Of a stretch of DNA of 64,000 nt, positions 8,360-17,171 are shown in pieces; position 1 is the first letter of the stretch; every line of letters starts with the position of its first letter. The DNA comes from Paenarthrobacter nicotinovorans (GTDB lineage Bacteria > Actinomycetota > Actinomycetes > Actinomycetales > Micrococcaceae). The notes under the pieces are model-generated. The model worked only from the letters and a program-made list of their open reading frames with translations, did not search any database and had not been told where the DNA came from. The position numbers were made by a program, and so were the translations under genes. The stretch covers positions 3,162,001-3,226,000 of the forward strand of contig NZ_CP089293.1 in NCBI RefSeq assembly GCF_021919345.1, in the 5' to 3' direction.

Positions 8360-9841
8360 ATGACTGCCATTTCAACGACCCAGTCAGGTGCCCCCGTTAC
8401 GTCCGACGCGCACTCGAAGTCCGTCGGCGCTGACGGTGCCATCATCCTGACCGACCACTACCTGGTGGAAAAGCTCGCCCAGTTCAACCGCGAGCGGGTC
8501 CCGGAGCGCGTAGTGCACGCCAAGGGCGGCGGAGCTTTCGGTACCTTCAAGACCACCTCTGACGTTTCTGCCTACACCAAGGCTGCTTTCCTGCAGCCGG
8601 GTGCCGAGACGGACATGCTGATCCGTTTCTCCTCCGTTGCAGGCGAGAACGGTTCTCCCGACACGTGGCGCGATCCCCGCGGTTTCGCCGTGAAGTTCTA
8701 CACCTCCGAGGGCAACTACGACCTCGTGGGCAACAACACCCCCGTCTTCTTCATCCGCGACGGCATCAAGTTCCCGGACTTCATCCACTCCCAGAAGCGC
8801 CTCCCGGGTACCCACCTGCGTGACGCTGACATGCAGTGGGACTTCTGGACCCTCTCCCCCGAGTCCGCACACCAGGTCACCTGGCTCATGGGCGACCGTG
8901 GCCTGCCGGCTTCCTGGCGTGAAATGCAGGGCTACGGTTCGCACACCTACCAGTGGATCAACGCCGCCGGCGAGCGTTTCTGGGTCAAGTACCACTTCAA
9001 GTCCAACCAGGGCGTCAAGACCATCACTGGTGACCAGGCTGAAGAGCTGGCCGGTTCGGATGCAGACTTCTACATCCGCGACCTCTCCGAGAACATCGAG
9101 GCCGGCAACTTCCCGTCGTGGGAACTCCACGTTCAGGTCATGCCGTACGAGGATGCCAAGACGTACCGCTTCAACCCGTTCGACCTCACAAAGGTGTGGC
9201 CGCACTCCGACTACCCGCTGATCCACGTGGGCACCATGGAGCTGAACAAGAACCCGGAGAACTACTTCGCGCAGATCGAGCAGGCCACCTTCGCGCCGTC
9301 GAACTTCGTGCCGGGCATCGCTGCTTCCCCGGACAAGATGCTGCAGGCCCGCATCTTCTCCTACGCCGATGCACACCGCTACCGCGTTGGCACCAACCAC
9401 GCGCAGATCCCGGTGAACCAGCCCAAGAACCAGGTCAACAACTACAGCCAGGATGGCCAGGGACGTTACCTGTTCAACGCTCCGTCCACCCCGGTTTACG
9501 CACCGAACTCCGTTGGTGGCCCGGCTGCTGTCGAGCCGACCTCCCCCGCCGGTGGCTGGGAGAACGACGGCGAGCTCACCCTCTCCGCCCACACCCTGCA
9601 CGCTGAGGATGACGACTTCGGCCAGGCCGGTACCCTGTACCGCGAGGTCTACGATGACGCCGCCAAGGCCCGCCTCCTGGACACCATCACCGGTGCTGTT
9701 GGCGGCGTGAAGAACGCCGACATCAAGGAACGCGCCATCCAGTACTGGACGAACGTTGACGCCGACCTCGGCGCCAAGCTCCGTGCCAACCTGGGCGCAG
9801 GCCAGACCGAGTCCGACGCCGAAGCAGCCAACAAGCTCTAA
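8360..9841 (+). CDS. katA: monofunctional heme catalase
   Basis: A 493-residue catalase that splits hydrogen peroxide to water and oxygen in the cytoplasm. Seen in the protein: [20 protein letters not shown] with the distal-site His, [20 protein letters not shown], the distal Asn region [17 protein letters not shown], and the heme-ligand Tyr region [15 protein letters not shown]. Length matches small-subunit clade-3 catalases. AAAAAGGAG precedes the ATG. It follows the Fur-family gene directly and ends in a strong terminator, so the pair form a two-gene oxidative-stress unit. Confidence 0.97.
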   Translation: MTAISTTQSGAPVTSDAHSKSVGADGAIILTDHYLVEKLAQFNRERVPERVVHAKGGGAFGTFKTTSDVSAYTKAAFLQPGAETDMLIRFSSVAGENGSPDTWRDPRGFAVKFYTSEGNYDLVGNNTPVFFIRDGIKFPDFIHSQKRLPGTHLRDADMQWDFWTLSPESAHQVTWLMGDRGLPASWREMQGYGSHTYQWINAAGERFWVKYHFKSNQGVKTITGDQAEELAGSDADFYIRDLSENIEAGNFPSWELHVQVMPYEDAKTYRFNPFDLTKVWPHSDYPLIHVGTMELNKNPENYFAQIEQATFAPSNFVPGIAASPDKMLQARIFSYADAHRYRVGTNHAQIPVNQPKNQVNNYSQDGQGRYLFNAPSTPVYAPNSVGGPAAVEPTSPAGGWENDGELTLSAHTLHAEDDDFGQAGTLYREVYDDAAKARLLDTITGAVGGVKNADIKERAIQYWTNVDADLGAKLRANLGAGQTESDAEAANKL

Positions 9842-9867
9842 GCGTCTTTGCTCCAAGCACTTCCAAG

Positions 9868-9909
9868 AACACCCCGCCGCGGATCCACTCCGCGGCGGGG
9901 TGTTCTTTT
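9868..9909 (+). terminator. Rho-independent terminator of katA
   Basis: AACACCCCGCCGCGG (9868-9882) pairs perfectly with CCGCGGCGGGGTGTT (9890-9904) around a 7-base loop and is followed by CTTTTT. It is a 15-bp stem, 26 bases after the catalase stop. Confidence 0.95.
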
Positions 9910-9989
9910 TGTTTTCCACATAGCCCTTGTTTCCACATAGCAGCCTCCAGCTATGGCTGCGCCCTCATGCCGCTCCATAGGATCCCTGT

Positions 9990-10625
9990 ATGAACACATT
10001 TGAAGGCATTCAGGCAGCCGCTTTCCGCTTCTACGAGGACCTTGAAGAGAACAACAACCGCGAGTGGTGGCTGGAGCATAAAGCGACATACGACGCCGAG
10101 GTCAGGGAACCGCTGACGGCTCTCCTCGCGGAATTGGAGCCGAGGTTCGGGCCCGCAAAGATCTTCCGCCCCAACCGGGACATCAGGTTCTCCCAGGACA
10201 AGTCACCCTATAAAACGGCCCAAGGAGCCTTCGCAGCCACCCGGGAGGGCGTTGGCTACTACGTCCAGATCAGCGCAGACGGTCTCCTGATCGGTGGGGG
10301 CTACCACTCCCACACGCCCGCCCAGTTGGCACGCTACCGGGCCGCAGTCGACGCGCCGGACAGTGGCCTGGCGCTGCAAGAGATCACCGACGCCGTCTCC
10401 GCTTCTGGTTTTGCGATTGAAGGGGAAAAACTCAAAACCGTTCCCCGCGGCTTTGACAAGGACCATCCGCGAGCGGAGCTGCTAAAGCACAAGTCCTTGT
10501 CGGCCGGTGTGGAAGTCGGGCAGCCGGCGTGGTTGTCCACCGCAGCGGCCAAGGATGAGATTGTCTCTCGATGGGAGACGCTGAGGCCCCTGGTGGAGTG
10601 GGTCAGTGAGTACGCGGCGCCGTGA
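9990..10625 (+). CDS. DUF2461 family protein
   Basis: A 211-residue cytoplasmic protein of the DUF2461 (TIGR02453) family. The N-terminal FRFYEDLEENNNREWWLEHK and the central RDIRFSQDKSPYKT are the family's conserved blocks, and AGGA lies eight bases before the start. The function of the family is not established. It is a single gene between katA and a convergent amino-acid permease. Confidence 0.88.
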   Translation: MNTFEGIQAAAFRFYEDLEENNNREWWLEHKATYDAEVREPLTALLAELEPRFGPAKIFRPNRDIRFSQDKSPYKTAQGAFAATREGVGYYVQISADGLLIGGGYHSHTPAQLARYRAAVDAPDSGLALQEITDAVSASGFAIEGEKLKTVPRGFDKDHPRAELLKHKSLSAGVEVGQPAWLSTAAAKDEIVSRWETLRPLVEWVSEYAAP

Positions 10626-10720
10626 GGGCTGGTGGCGTTGGGGCCAGCGCTGTGAGGGCTAGGGTCCCAAGGCTGGCGCCCAGTGAAGGGCCCTCTGGAC
10701 GGGTGCGCTCCCGGAAACAG

Positions 10721-10752
10721 AAAACGCCCGGAAACCAGCGGTTCCCGGGCGT
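10721..10752 (-). terminator. terminator of the amino-acid permease gene
   Basis: Read on the minus strand, AACGCCCGGGAACC pairs with GGTTTCCGGGCGTT (one bulge) and is followed by TT. It lies about 50 bases beyond the permease stop, between convergent genes. Confidence 0.75.
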
Positions 10753-10802
10753 TCCCCTTGAGCTATGACAAAAGCAGCTGTCTGACAAGCAGCAGCGATG
10801 GG

Positions 10803-12350
10803 TCAGACCTTGGTGAAGGTGTCTTCGTCCTCGTCGCCGGTGGTCTTGCCGCCGCCTGCGACAGCGGCTTTGGCGGCTGCGAACTTCTCGTTGAGCCGCG
10901 AGTGACGCTGGCCGTAGGAGAAGTAGATCACCATGCCGATCACCAGCCAGATCGCGAAGAAGATCCAGGTTTCCACGGCCAGGTTGGTCATGAGGTAGAC
11001 GCACAGTACGGCGGAGACCCAGGGCAGGACCTTGCCGAACGGAACGCGGAACGCCGGTTTGAGGTCGGGGCGCTTCTTGCGGAGCACAAGGATGCCCAGG
11101 GAGACCATCACGAACGCGGACAGCGTTCCGATGTTGATCATTTCCTCCAGGAGGTCCACCTTGGTCACACCTGCCACGATCGCCACGGCGGCACCGCAGA
11201 TGATCTGCAGGCGGGCCGGGGTGGAGCGCTTCTCGCTGGTCTTGGAAAGGGAGCGGGGCAGCAGACCGTCTCGGCTCATGGCAAGCACCACGCGGGACAA
11301 GCCCATGAGGAGCACCATGATGACGGTGGTGAGGCCTACCAGGGAACCGAAAGCGATGACCTTGGCGGCGTCAGTGTTGCCCACAGCTTCGAAAGCCGTG
11401 GTCAGGGTGGGGTTCTTGACTTCGGCCAGCTGCGTGTAGGAAACCATTCCCGTGAGGGCGAGGGAGACCAGGATGTAGAGCAATGTCACCAGCGCCAGGC
11501 CGCCGAAGATACCCCGGGGCAGGGTCTTCTGCGGGTTCTTGACCTCCTCGGCGGAGGTGGCCACCACGTCGAAGCCGATGAAGGCGAAGAAGACCAAGGC
11601 AGCGCCTGCGAAGATGCCAAGCGTTCCGTACTGGGCCGGAGCAGCACCGGTCAGGAAGCCAAAGAAGGACTGCTTCATGACATCGGCCGCGCCCGTTCCG
11701 GCAGTCGGTTCGGAGGCCGGAACAAAGGGTGTGTAGTTGGAGAACTTCACGTAGCTGAAGCCCACTACGATCACGAACAGCACTACAGCGATCTTGATCA
11801 TCGTGAAGACGTTGCCAACGCGGGCGGACAACTTTGTCCCCAGCACCAGCAGCACGGTGAAGATCGCGACGATGAGGAAGGCGCCCCAGTAAAGGTCAAC
11901 GCCAAACACACTGATCGAGGGCGGCATCTCCACGCCCATCAAGCCAAACACCGTACTGAGGTAGATGCCCCAGTACTTGGCGATCACTGCCGCGGCGGTG
12001 AAAAGTTCGAGGATGAGGTTCCAGCCGATGATCCAGGCAAGGACTTCGCCCATGGTGGCGTACGTGAAGACGTAGGCGGAACCGGCAACGGGAATTGCGG
12101 TCGCGAACTCCGCGTAGCACATGATGGCCAACGCGCAGGTGACTGCTGCGATGGCAAAGGAAATGGTGACGGCGGGGCCGGCAAAGTTGGCGGCAGCCTT
12201 CGCGCCCACCGAGAAGATCCCGGCGCCGACAGCGACGGCGACGCCCATGATCATGAGGTCCCACGTGCTCAGGCTGCGCTTGAGCTTGCGACCAGGCTCG
12301 TCGGAATCGGCGATCGACTGCTCAATCGACTTGGTCCTGAAAATGTTCAT
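10803..12350 (-). CDS. APC-superfamily amino-acid permease
   Basis: A 515-residue inner-membrane permease with about twelve hydrophobic segments. The first helix motif IMGVAVAVGAGIFSVG and the SGPAV-type region (AANFAGPAVTISF) are the substrate-site signature of APC amino-acid transporters, and GFDVVATSAEEVKNPQ is the conserved block of the cationic amino-acid branch (YfnA/CAT-like). The substrate is probably a cationic or broad range of amino acids, but this is inferred from family. It is monocistronic, with its own terminator. Confidence 0.92.
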   Translation of the reverse strand: MNIFRTKSIEQSIADSDEPGRKLKRSLSTWDLMIMGVAVAVGAGIFSVGAKAAANFAGPAVTISFAIAAVTCALAIMCYAEFATAIPVAGSAYVFTYATMGEVLAWIIGWNLILELFTAAAVIAKYWGIYLSTVFGLMGVEMPPSISVFGVDLYWGAFLIVAIFTVLLVLGTKLSARVGNVFTMIKIAVVLFVIVVGFSYVKFSNYTPFVPASEPTAGTGAADVMKQSFFGFLTGAAPAQYGTLGIFAGAALVFFAFIGFDVVATSAEEVKNPQKTLPRGIFGGLALVTLLYILVSLALTGMVSYTQLAEVKNPTLTTAFEAVGNTDAAKVIAFGSLVGLTTVIMVLLMGLSRVVLAMSRDGLLPRSLSKTSEKRSTPARLQIICGAAVAIVAGVTKVDLLEEMINIGTLSAFVMVSLGILVLRKKRPDLKPAFRVPFGKVLPWVSAVLCVYLMTNLAVETWIFFAIWLVIGMVIYFSYGQRHSRLNEKFAAAKAAVAGGGKTTGDEDEDTFTKV

Positions 12351-12470
12351 AAAAATGCCACATTCTGGATGGGGGTGGTATAGGACTCATCAAGAATAGT
12401 GTCCGACCAATGGACGGCCATATTTATCCCAGATAGTGAGACGCCTGCCGAATTCGCGTGACAGGTGTGA

Positions 12471-12507
12471 CTGGTGTGATGAAGGCCCGTAACCCTCATC
12501 ACACCAG
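12471..12507 (-). terminator. hairpin downstream of the DUF779 gene
   Basis: CTGGTGTGATGA (12471-12482) and TCATCACACCAG (12496-12507) form a perfect 12-bp inverted repeat with a 13-base loop. It begins 10 bases beyond the stop of the minus-strand DUF779 gene. There is no T run, so termination is uncertain. The rest of this 166-base gap is the permease upstream region, with no further feature. Confidence 0.55.
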
Positions 12508-12516
12508 CCATCCACC

Positions 12517-12945
12517 CTAAATGCTTGGCACGTCCCAGTCCATGAGCGTTGATCGGATCAGGAATCGCTTCCCCTCGGGAGACTCAACGGAGAACCCACT
12601 GCCTCGGCCCGGAACCACATCCACGGTGAGGTGGGTGTGGGACCAGTAATTGAATTGCTCCTTGGACATCCAGAACTCCAGTGGTTTGGCATTTCCATCG
12701 GGCCCGAGGTCGAACCGCCCAAGGAGAACGTCGGAGTCACCTGTCAAGAACTCCCCCGCCGGGTAGCACATGGGAGCCGAGCCGTCGCAACAGCCGCCCG
12801 ATTGGTGGAACATCAAAGGGCCGTGCTGCTCCCAGAGTTTGAGGAGCAGCTCCACGGATGCTCCGGTGAGCGCCACCCGGGAGAAGTCCTCCCCGGGCAG
12901 CGTCACCGAAGCTTCCAGGATGTCCTGGGACATGTTGGCGTTCAT
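12517..12945 (-). CDS. DUF779 family protein
   Basis: A 142-residue cytoplasmic protein of the DUF779 family, commonly found next to alcohol/aldehyde dehydrogenase genes; the function is unknown. The family's Cys-rich centre is present (SGGCCDGSAPMCY), followed by FWMSKEQFNYWSHTHLTVDV. The two cysteine clusters could bind metal, which is inference. Its ATG overlaps the stop of the alcohol dehydrogenase gene by one base, so it is the last gene of the aldh-adh-DUF779 operon. Confidence 0.9.
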   Translation of the reverse strand: MNANMSQDILEASVTLPGEDFSRVALTGASVELLLKLWEQHGPLMFHQSGGCCDGSAPMCYPAGEFLTGDSDVLLGRFDLGPDGNAKPLEFWMSKEQFNYWSHTHLTVDVVPGRGSGFSVESPEGKRFLIRSTLMDWDVPSI

Positions 12946-13967
12946 CAGAACTTCAGAACCACTCGGCCGTCGATCTTGGCGTGCTTCATCTCGTCGAAGA
13001 CTGCGTTGACTTCCGAGAGCTCCCGGGTGGACACCGTTGGCTTGATCTTCCCCTGGGCATAGAACTCCAGCGCTTCCTCGAGGTCCTGCCTGGTGCCCAC
13101 GATCGATCCCCTGACCGTGAGGCCCTTGAGGACAATCTCGAAGATCGGCGCCGGGAAATCTCCGGGCGGAAGGCCGTTGAAGACGATCGTTCCACCGCGC
13201 CGGGCCATGCCAATGGCTTGTCCGAACGCCGAGGGGTGCACGGCCGTGACCAGCACGCCATGGCAGCCGCCCGTTTCGCGCTGGATGACCTCCGCCGGGT
13301 CCTCATGCAGTGCATTGACCGTCAACTCGGCACCATGCTCCTTGGCGAGCGCCAGTTTGTCGTCGGCAATGTCCACCGCTGCCACCCTCAGACCCATCGC
13401 CACTGCGTACTGGACGGCGATGTGCCCCAGGCCGCCAATGCCGGAGATGGTGACCCACTGCCCCGGCCTGGCCTCGGTCATCTTCAAGCCCTTGTACACC
13501 GTGACGCCGGCGCAAAGCACGGGTGCAACCTCCACCGGATCCGAGCCTGCCGGGATGCGGGCAGCGAAGCGGGTGTCCACCAGCATGTATTCACCGAACG
13601 ATCCGTCCACACTGTAGCCGCCGTTCTGTTGCGACTCGCATAGGGTTTCCCACCCCGTCCGGCAGTATTGGCAGTCTCCGCAGGCCGACCACAGCCAGGC
13701 ATTGCCCACCAGGTCGCCGACCGCCACGTCCGTGACCCCTTCGCCGAGGGCTACCACTTCGCCGACACCCTCGTGCCCGGGAATGAAGGGTGGTGTCGGC
13801 TTGACGGGCCAGTCGCCTTCGGCGGCGTGCAGGTCGGTATGACATACCCCCGACGTAATGAGGCGGACCAGCGCCTGGCCGGGACCCGGCGTCGGGCGTT
13901 CGACCTCCATGACCTTCAGGTCGGTTCCGAATTCAGTGACTACTGCTGCTTGCATAGTGGTGGTCAT
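12945..13967 (-). CDS. adhP: zinc-dependent alcohol dehydrogenase
   Basis: A 340-residue medium-chain alcohol dehydrogenase. Catalytic zinc ligands lie in SGVCHTDLH and GHEGVGEV, structural zinc cysteines in SACGDCQYCRTGWETLC, and the NAD-binding turn in GIGGLGHIAVQYA. The start at 13967 is chosen because AAGGAGATC precedes MTTTMQAAVVTEFG; the frame runs 26 codons further up without similarity. It is downstream of an aldehyde dehydrogenase and overlaps DUF779. The set would oxidise a short-chain alcohol via its aldehyde to the acid; ethanol is the likely substrate by family, not shown. Confidence 0.94.
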   Translation of the reverse strand: MTTTMQAAVVTEFGTDLKVMEVERPTPGPGQALVRLITSGVCHTDLHAAEGDWPVKPTPPFIPGHEGVGEVVALGEGVTDVAVGDLVGNAWLWSACGDCQYCRTGWETLCESQQNGGYSVDGSFGEYMLVDTRFAARIPAGSDPVEVAPVLCAGVTVYKGLKMTEARPGQWVTISGIGGLGHIAVQYAVAMGLRVAAVDIADDKLALAKEHGAELTVNALHEDPAEVIQRETGGCHGVLVTAVHPSAFGQAIGMARRGGTIVFNGLPPGDFPAPIFEIVLKGLTVRGSIVGTRQDLEEALEFYAQGKIKPTVSTRELSEVNAVFDEMKHAKIDGRVVLKF

Positions 13968-13998
13968 TGACGATCTCCTTTGATCTGTACGAATGATG

Positions 13999-14062
13999 GG
14001 AGTTTTTGTACAGTTGATGCCCCTAAGTCCGCTCCATAAGGGCATCTGCTGTACAAAAACTC
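13999..14062. repeat. long palindromic element, copy A
   Basis: The outer arms GGAGTTTTTGTACAG and CTGTACAAAAACTC enclose an inner pair, GATGCCCCTA and TAAGGGCATC. It begins directly after the aldehyde dehydrogenase stop codon and lies in the gap before adh. The same outer arms recur at 17102-17166, also right after a stop. It may act as an attenuator or terminator, or be a REP-like repeat. Confidence 0.85.
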
Positions 14063-15586
14063 TTAGAAGAAGCCGAGCTTGTTCTCGTTGTAGCTGACCA
14101 GGAGGTTCTTGGTCTGCTGGTAGTGGTCCAGCATCATGGCGTGGTTTTCACGGCCAATACCTGAGGACTTGTAGCCACCGAAGGCGGCACCTGCCGGGTA
14201 GGCGTGGTAGTTGTTGACCCACACACGGCCGGCCTGGATTTCCCGGCCCGCGCGGTAGGCGACATTTCCGTTGCGCGACCAGACGCCGGCACCAAGACCG
14301 TAGAGGGTGTCGTTGGCGATGCCGATGGCATCGTTGTAGTCGCTGAACTTGGTCACGGACACCACCGGGCCGAAGATTTCCTCCTGGAAGATCCGCATCC
14401 GGTTGTGGCCTTCGAAGATGGTGGGCTGGACGTAGTAGCCGCCGGCCAGGTCGCCTGACAGCTCTGCCCGGGCCCCGCCGGTGAGGACCTTGGCGCCCTC
14501 CTGCTTTCCGATGTCGATGTAGGAGAGGATCTTCTCCAACTGGTCGTTGGAGGCCTGGGCGCCGATCTGGGTGTCGGTGTCCAAGGGGTTGCCCTGGATG
14601 ATCTTGTTGGTCCGGGCCACGACGTCGGTCATGAAGGAGTCGTAGATACCTTCCTGAACGAGTGCGCGGGACGGGCAGGTGCAGACTTCGCCCTGGTTGA
14701 AGGCGAAGAGCGTGAACCCTTCCTGCGCTTTGTCGTAGAAGGCATCGTTCTGGGCGGCGACGTCGTCGAAGAAGATGTTCGGGCTCTTGCCGCCAAGTTC
14801 CAGCGTGACCGGAATGAGGTTGTTGGACGCATACTGGCTGATCAGCCGGCCGGTGGTGGTCTCGCCGGTGAAGGCGATCTTGCGGATGCGGGGGCTGGAC
14901 GCCAGCGGTTTGCCTGCTTCCACACCGAATCCATTGACCACGTTGACCACACCGGCAGGCAGGAGGTCACCGATGAGTTCCATCAAAACCAGGATCGACG
15001 TCGGCGTCTGCTCAGCCGGCTTCAGGACCACGGCGTTGCCGGCTGCGAGCGCGGGCGCCAACTTCCACACGGCCATGAGGATGGGGAAGTTCCACGGGAT
15101 GATCTGGCCGACAACGCCCAACGGCTCCTTGAAGTGGTACGCCGTGGTGTCCTCGTCGAGCTGGGAGAGGTGGCCTTCCTGGGCGCGGACGGCGGAGGCG
15201 AAGTAGCGGAAGTGGTCAGCGGCCAGCGGGATGTCCGCGTTCAAGGTCTCGCGGACGGGCTTGCCGTTGTCCCAGGTCTCGGCAACAGCCAGGAGCTCCA
15301 CGTTCTCGTCAATGCGGTCGGCGATCTTGTTCAGGATGGCTGCGCGTTCGGTGGCGGAGGTCTTCCCCCAGGACGGTGCAACCTTGTGTGCTGCGTCCAG
15401 GGCCAGTTCGATGTCCTCCGACGTCCCCCGGGCAACTTCGCAGAAGGCCTTGCCCGTCACGGGGGTGATGTTCTCAAAGTAGGCGCCCTTGACCGGGGCA
15501 ACCCATTCGCCGCCGATCCAGTTCTCGTAGCGGTCCTTGAAGGTGACCTTCGAACCCTCGGCACCCGGCTGTGCATAAACAGTCAT
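14063..15586 (-). CDS. NAD-dependent aldehyde dehydrogenase (AcoD/ExaC-like)
   Basis: A 507-residue class-3-type aldehyde dehydrogenase. Seen: the substrate-tunnel Asn in [19 protein letters not shown], the catalytic base in [12 protein letters not shown], and the nucleophile Cys in [14 protein letters not shown] (a CTC variant common in the AcoD/ExaC acetaldehyde branch). AAGGAG precedes the start at 15586. It is first in the aldh-adh-DUF779 unit and lies just downstream of a GAF-domain regulator on the same strand. Acetaldehyde is the probable substrate. Confidence 0.95.
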   Translation of the reverse strand: MTVYAQPGAEGSKVTFKDRYENWIGGEWVAPVKGAYFENITPVTGKAFCEVARGTSEDIELALDAAHKVAPSWGKTSATERAAILNKIADRIDENVELLAVAETWDNGKPVRETLNADIPLAADHFRYFASAVRAQEGHLSQLDEDTTAYHFKEPLGVVGQIIPWNFPILMAVWKLAPALAAGNAVVLKPAEQTPTSILVLMELIGDLLPAGVVNVVNGFGVEAGKPLASSPRIRKIAFTGETTTGRLISQYASNNLIPVTLELGGKSPNIFFDDVAAQNDAFYDKAQEGFTLFAFNQGEVCTCPSRALVQEGIYDSFMTDVVARTNKIIQGNPLDTDTQIGAQASNDQLEKILSYIDIGKQEGAKVLTGGARAELSGDLAGGYYVQPTIFEGHNRMRIFQEEIFGPVVSVTKFSDYNDAIGIANDTLYGLGAGVWSRNGNVAYRAGREIQAGRVWVNNYHAYPAGAAFGGYKSSGIGRENHAMMLDHYQQTKNLLVSYNENKLGFF

Positions 15587-15682
15587 TGCTAGCTCCTTTG
15601 CTGCGAATCACGGTGGCTGTCGCCATTGATCCGAGCCTAGGAGCCAGGGGGTTGCAGCTACGTTGCAACAGTGTGAGTCAGC

Positions 15683-17026
15683 TCACGCTTTCAACTCGAC
15701 GTCGATCCGCTCAAGATCGGCGACCACGGCCGCCCGCTTCGGTGAGCGCGGCGGCAGCAGCTTCAGCACGGCGAGGCGGAGGTCGACGTCGTACTTCGCC
15801 TCGGGCAGTTCCGCATACTTGAGGAGCGAATCGACGCTGCCGTCGCTGAGCAGTGCCTCCCGCAGCAGGTGGGACACCCGCTCCCGCAACTGCACGACGC
15901 CGGGTGCCTCCGAACGCGGCAAAAGCGCACCTTTGTAGATTTCCAGGGCAATGCGGTGGGCGCCGCGCTGCAGGCAATTGAGGACCTGTCCGGAGTCCGG
16001 AAGCAACTCGACCGGCAGCCTGTAGGGGCGGGATTCGGGAACCGCGTCCGGGCTGATCTCCTGGATGACTTTCCGGAGCCGCACCATCTCCGCCCGGAGC
16101 GTCACGGAAGAACCGTCGCCCGGGTACAGCAGGGCGCAGAGGTCATCGGCGCTCAGTCCATCCGGATGGTTGCCCAGGATGGCCAGGATTTCGCTGTGCC
16201 GTGCGGACAACGAGACCGTCCGGCCGGCGATGCTGAGCAGGGCATTGTCACGCCCCAGCAACTGCAGGCTGTTGCGGTACAAAGCGGGGCTTGAGGCGGC
16301 GGCCGCGCTCCGGCGTCGTGGTTTGTCGCGAACGGCGGCTGCGAGCTGCAGCCGTTCAATCCGCAGCTGCGCCTGGGCTGCTGCGACCGTCGCCTCCACC
16401 AGGGACAGGGTGTGCGGCGCCACGGCCGTTTCTGTCCCGGTGATGTCCACAACGCCCAGCACGGCGCCGGAATCGGGATCGTGGAAGGGAACCGCGGTAC
16501 AGCTCCAGGGATGGACGGAGCGCTTGAAATGTTCGGCTCCGGAGATCTGGATGCTCCGGTCGAGGGCGAGTGCCGTGCCGGGTGCGCTGGTGCCCACGGA
16601 GGCTTCGGACCAGTCGGCGCCGGCCACGAACATCATGCCTTCGGCCCGCCGCTGCATCACCGGATCGCCGTCCACCCACAAGAGCCGCCCGACGTCGTCC
16701 CCCACGGCCACGAGAAGACCGCTGTCATGGCTGGGCTGAACCAGCAGTTTCCTGATCACGGGCATGATGGTGGCCAAAGGGTGCTGCCGGCGGTACTGCT
16801 CCAGCTCATCGCGGTCCATCGCCAAGGGGGCTTCGGCGACGTCGGGGTTGGCCTGGAGACTCGCCGAACGCTGCCAGGATTCCCGGACCAGCCGGCGCAG
16901 CCCGACGATATCTTCCGGCACGCCAATGCGCAAGGATTCGAGGCGTTCATGGCCGGCCAGGGCACGCTTCTGCAGCAGCTCCGCGGCATCGCTGCCTGGA
17001 ACCGGCGGGTGGACTGGATTCCTCAT
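15683..17026 (-). CDS. GAF-domain transcriptional regulator with C-terminal winged helix
   Basis: A 447-residue probable activator of the neighbouring alcohol/aldehyde genes. The N-terminal part (about 30-230) has the AcoR-type start (VRESWQRS) and a GAF sensor region (SGLLVAVGDDVGRLLWVDGD; CTAVPFHDPDSGAVLGVVDI). The AAA+ sigma-54 domain of AcoR is absent. The C-terminal region (about 275-335) instead reads like an OmpR-type winged helix (VSLSARHSEILAILGNHPDG), followed by about 110 residues of unclear fold. The start at 17026 follows GGGAG; ATGs at 17041 and 17074 are alternatives. It lies 96 bases upstream of the aldehyde dehydrogenase. Confidence 0.86.
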   Translation of the reverse strand: MRNPVHPPVPGSDAAELLQKRALAGHERLESLRIGVPEDIVGLRRLVRESWQRSASLQANPDVAEAPLAMDRDELEQYRRQHPLATIMPVIRKLLVQPSHDSGLLVAVGDDVGRLLWVDGDPVMQRRAEGMMFVAGADWSEASVGTSAPGTALALDRSIQISGAEHFKRSVHPWSCTAVPFHDPDSGAVLGVVDITGTETAVAPHTLSLVEATVAAAQAQLRIERLQLAAAVRDKPRRRSAAAASSPALYRNSLQLLGRDNALLSIAGRTVSLSARHSEILAILGNHPDGLSADDLCALLYPGDGSSVTLRAEMVRLRKVIQEISPDAVPESRPYRLPVELLPDSGQVLNCLQRGAHRIALEIYKGALLPRSEAPGVVQLRERVSHLLREALLSDGSVDSLLKYAELPEAKYDVDLRLAVLKLLPPRSPKRAAVVADLERIDVELKA

Positions 17027-17101
17027 CGAACTCCCTGACATTCTGTGCGTTGGGCCGCGCGCGGTGGGCAGCACAGTACGAGAGAGTCTAATTCGCCAGA
17101 T

Positions 17102-17166
17102 GGAGTTTTTGTACAGGTGATGACCCTAAAGCGTCCGAATAGGGGCATTAGGTGTACAAAAACTCC
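17102..17166. repeat. long palindromic element, copy B
   Basis: GGAGTTTTTGTACA and TGTACAAAAACTCC form perfect 14-bp arms. The inner region pairs TGACCCTA with TAGGGGCA imperfectly and has the loop AAGCGTCCGAAT. It starts five bases after the stop of the ferredoxin reductase gene. Copy A shares the arms. Confidence 0.88.
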
Positions 17167-17171
17167 AAGGG

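Noticed and set aside
10683..12383. Plus-strand open frame (566 codons) opposite the amino-acid permease gene
   Set aside because: The hydrophobic permease on the other strand is plainly real; the plus frame is a His/Glu/Asp-rich antisense artefact.
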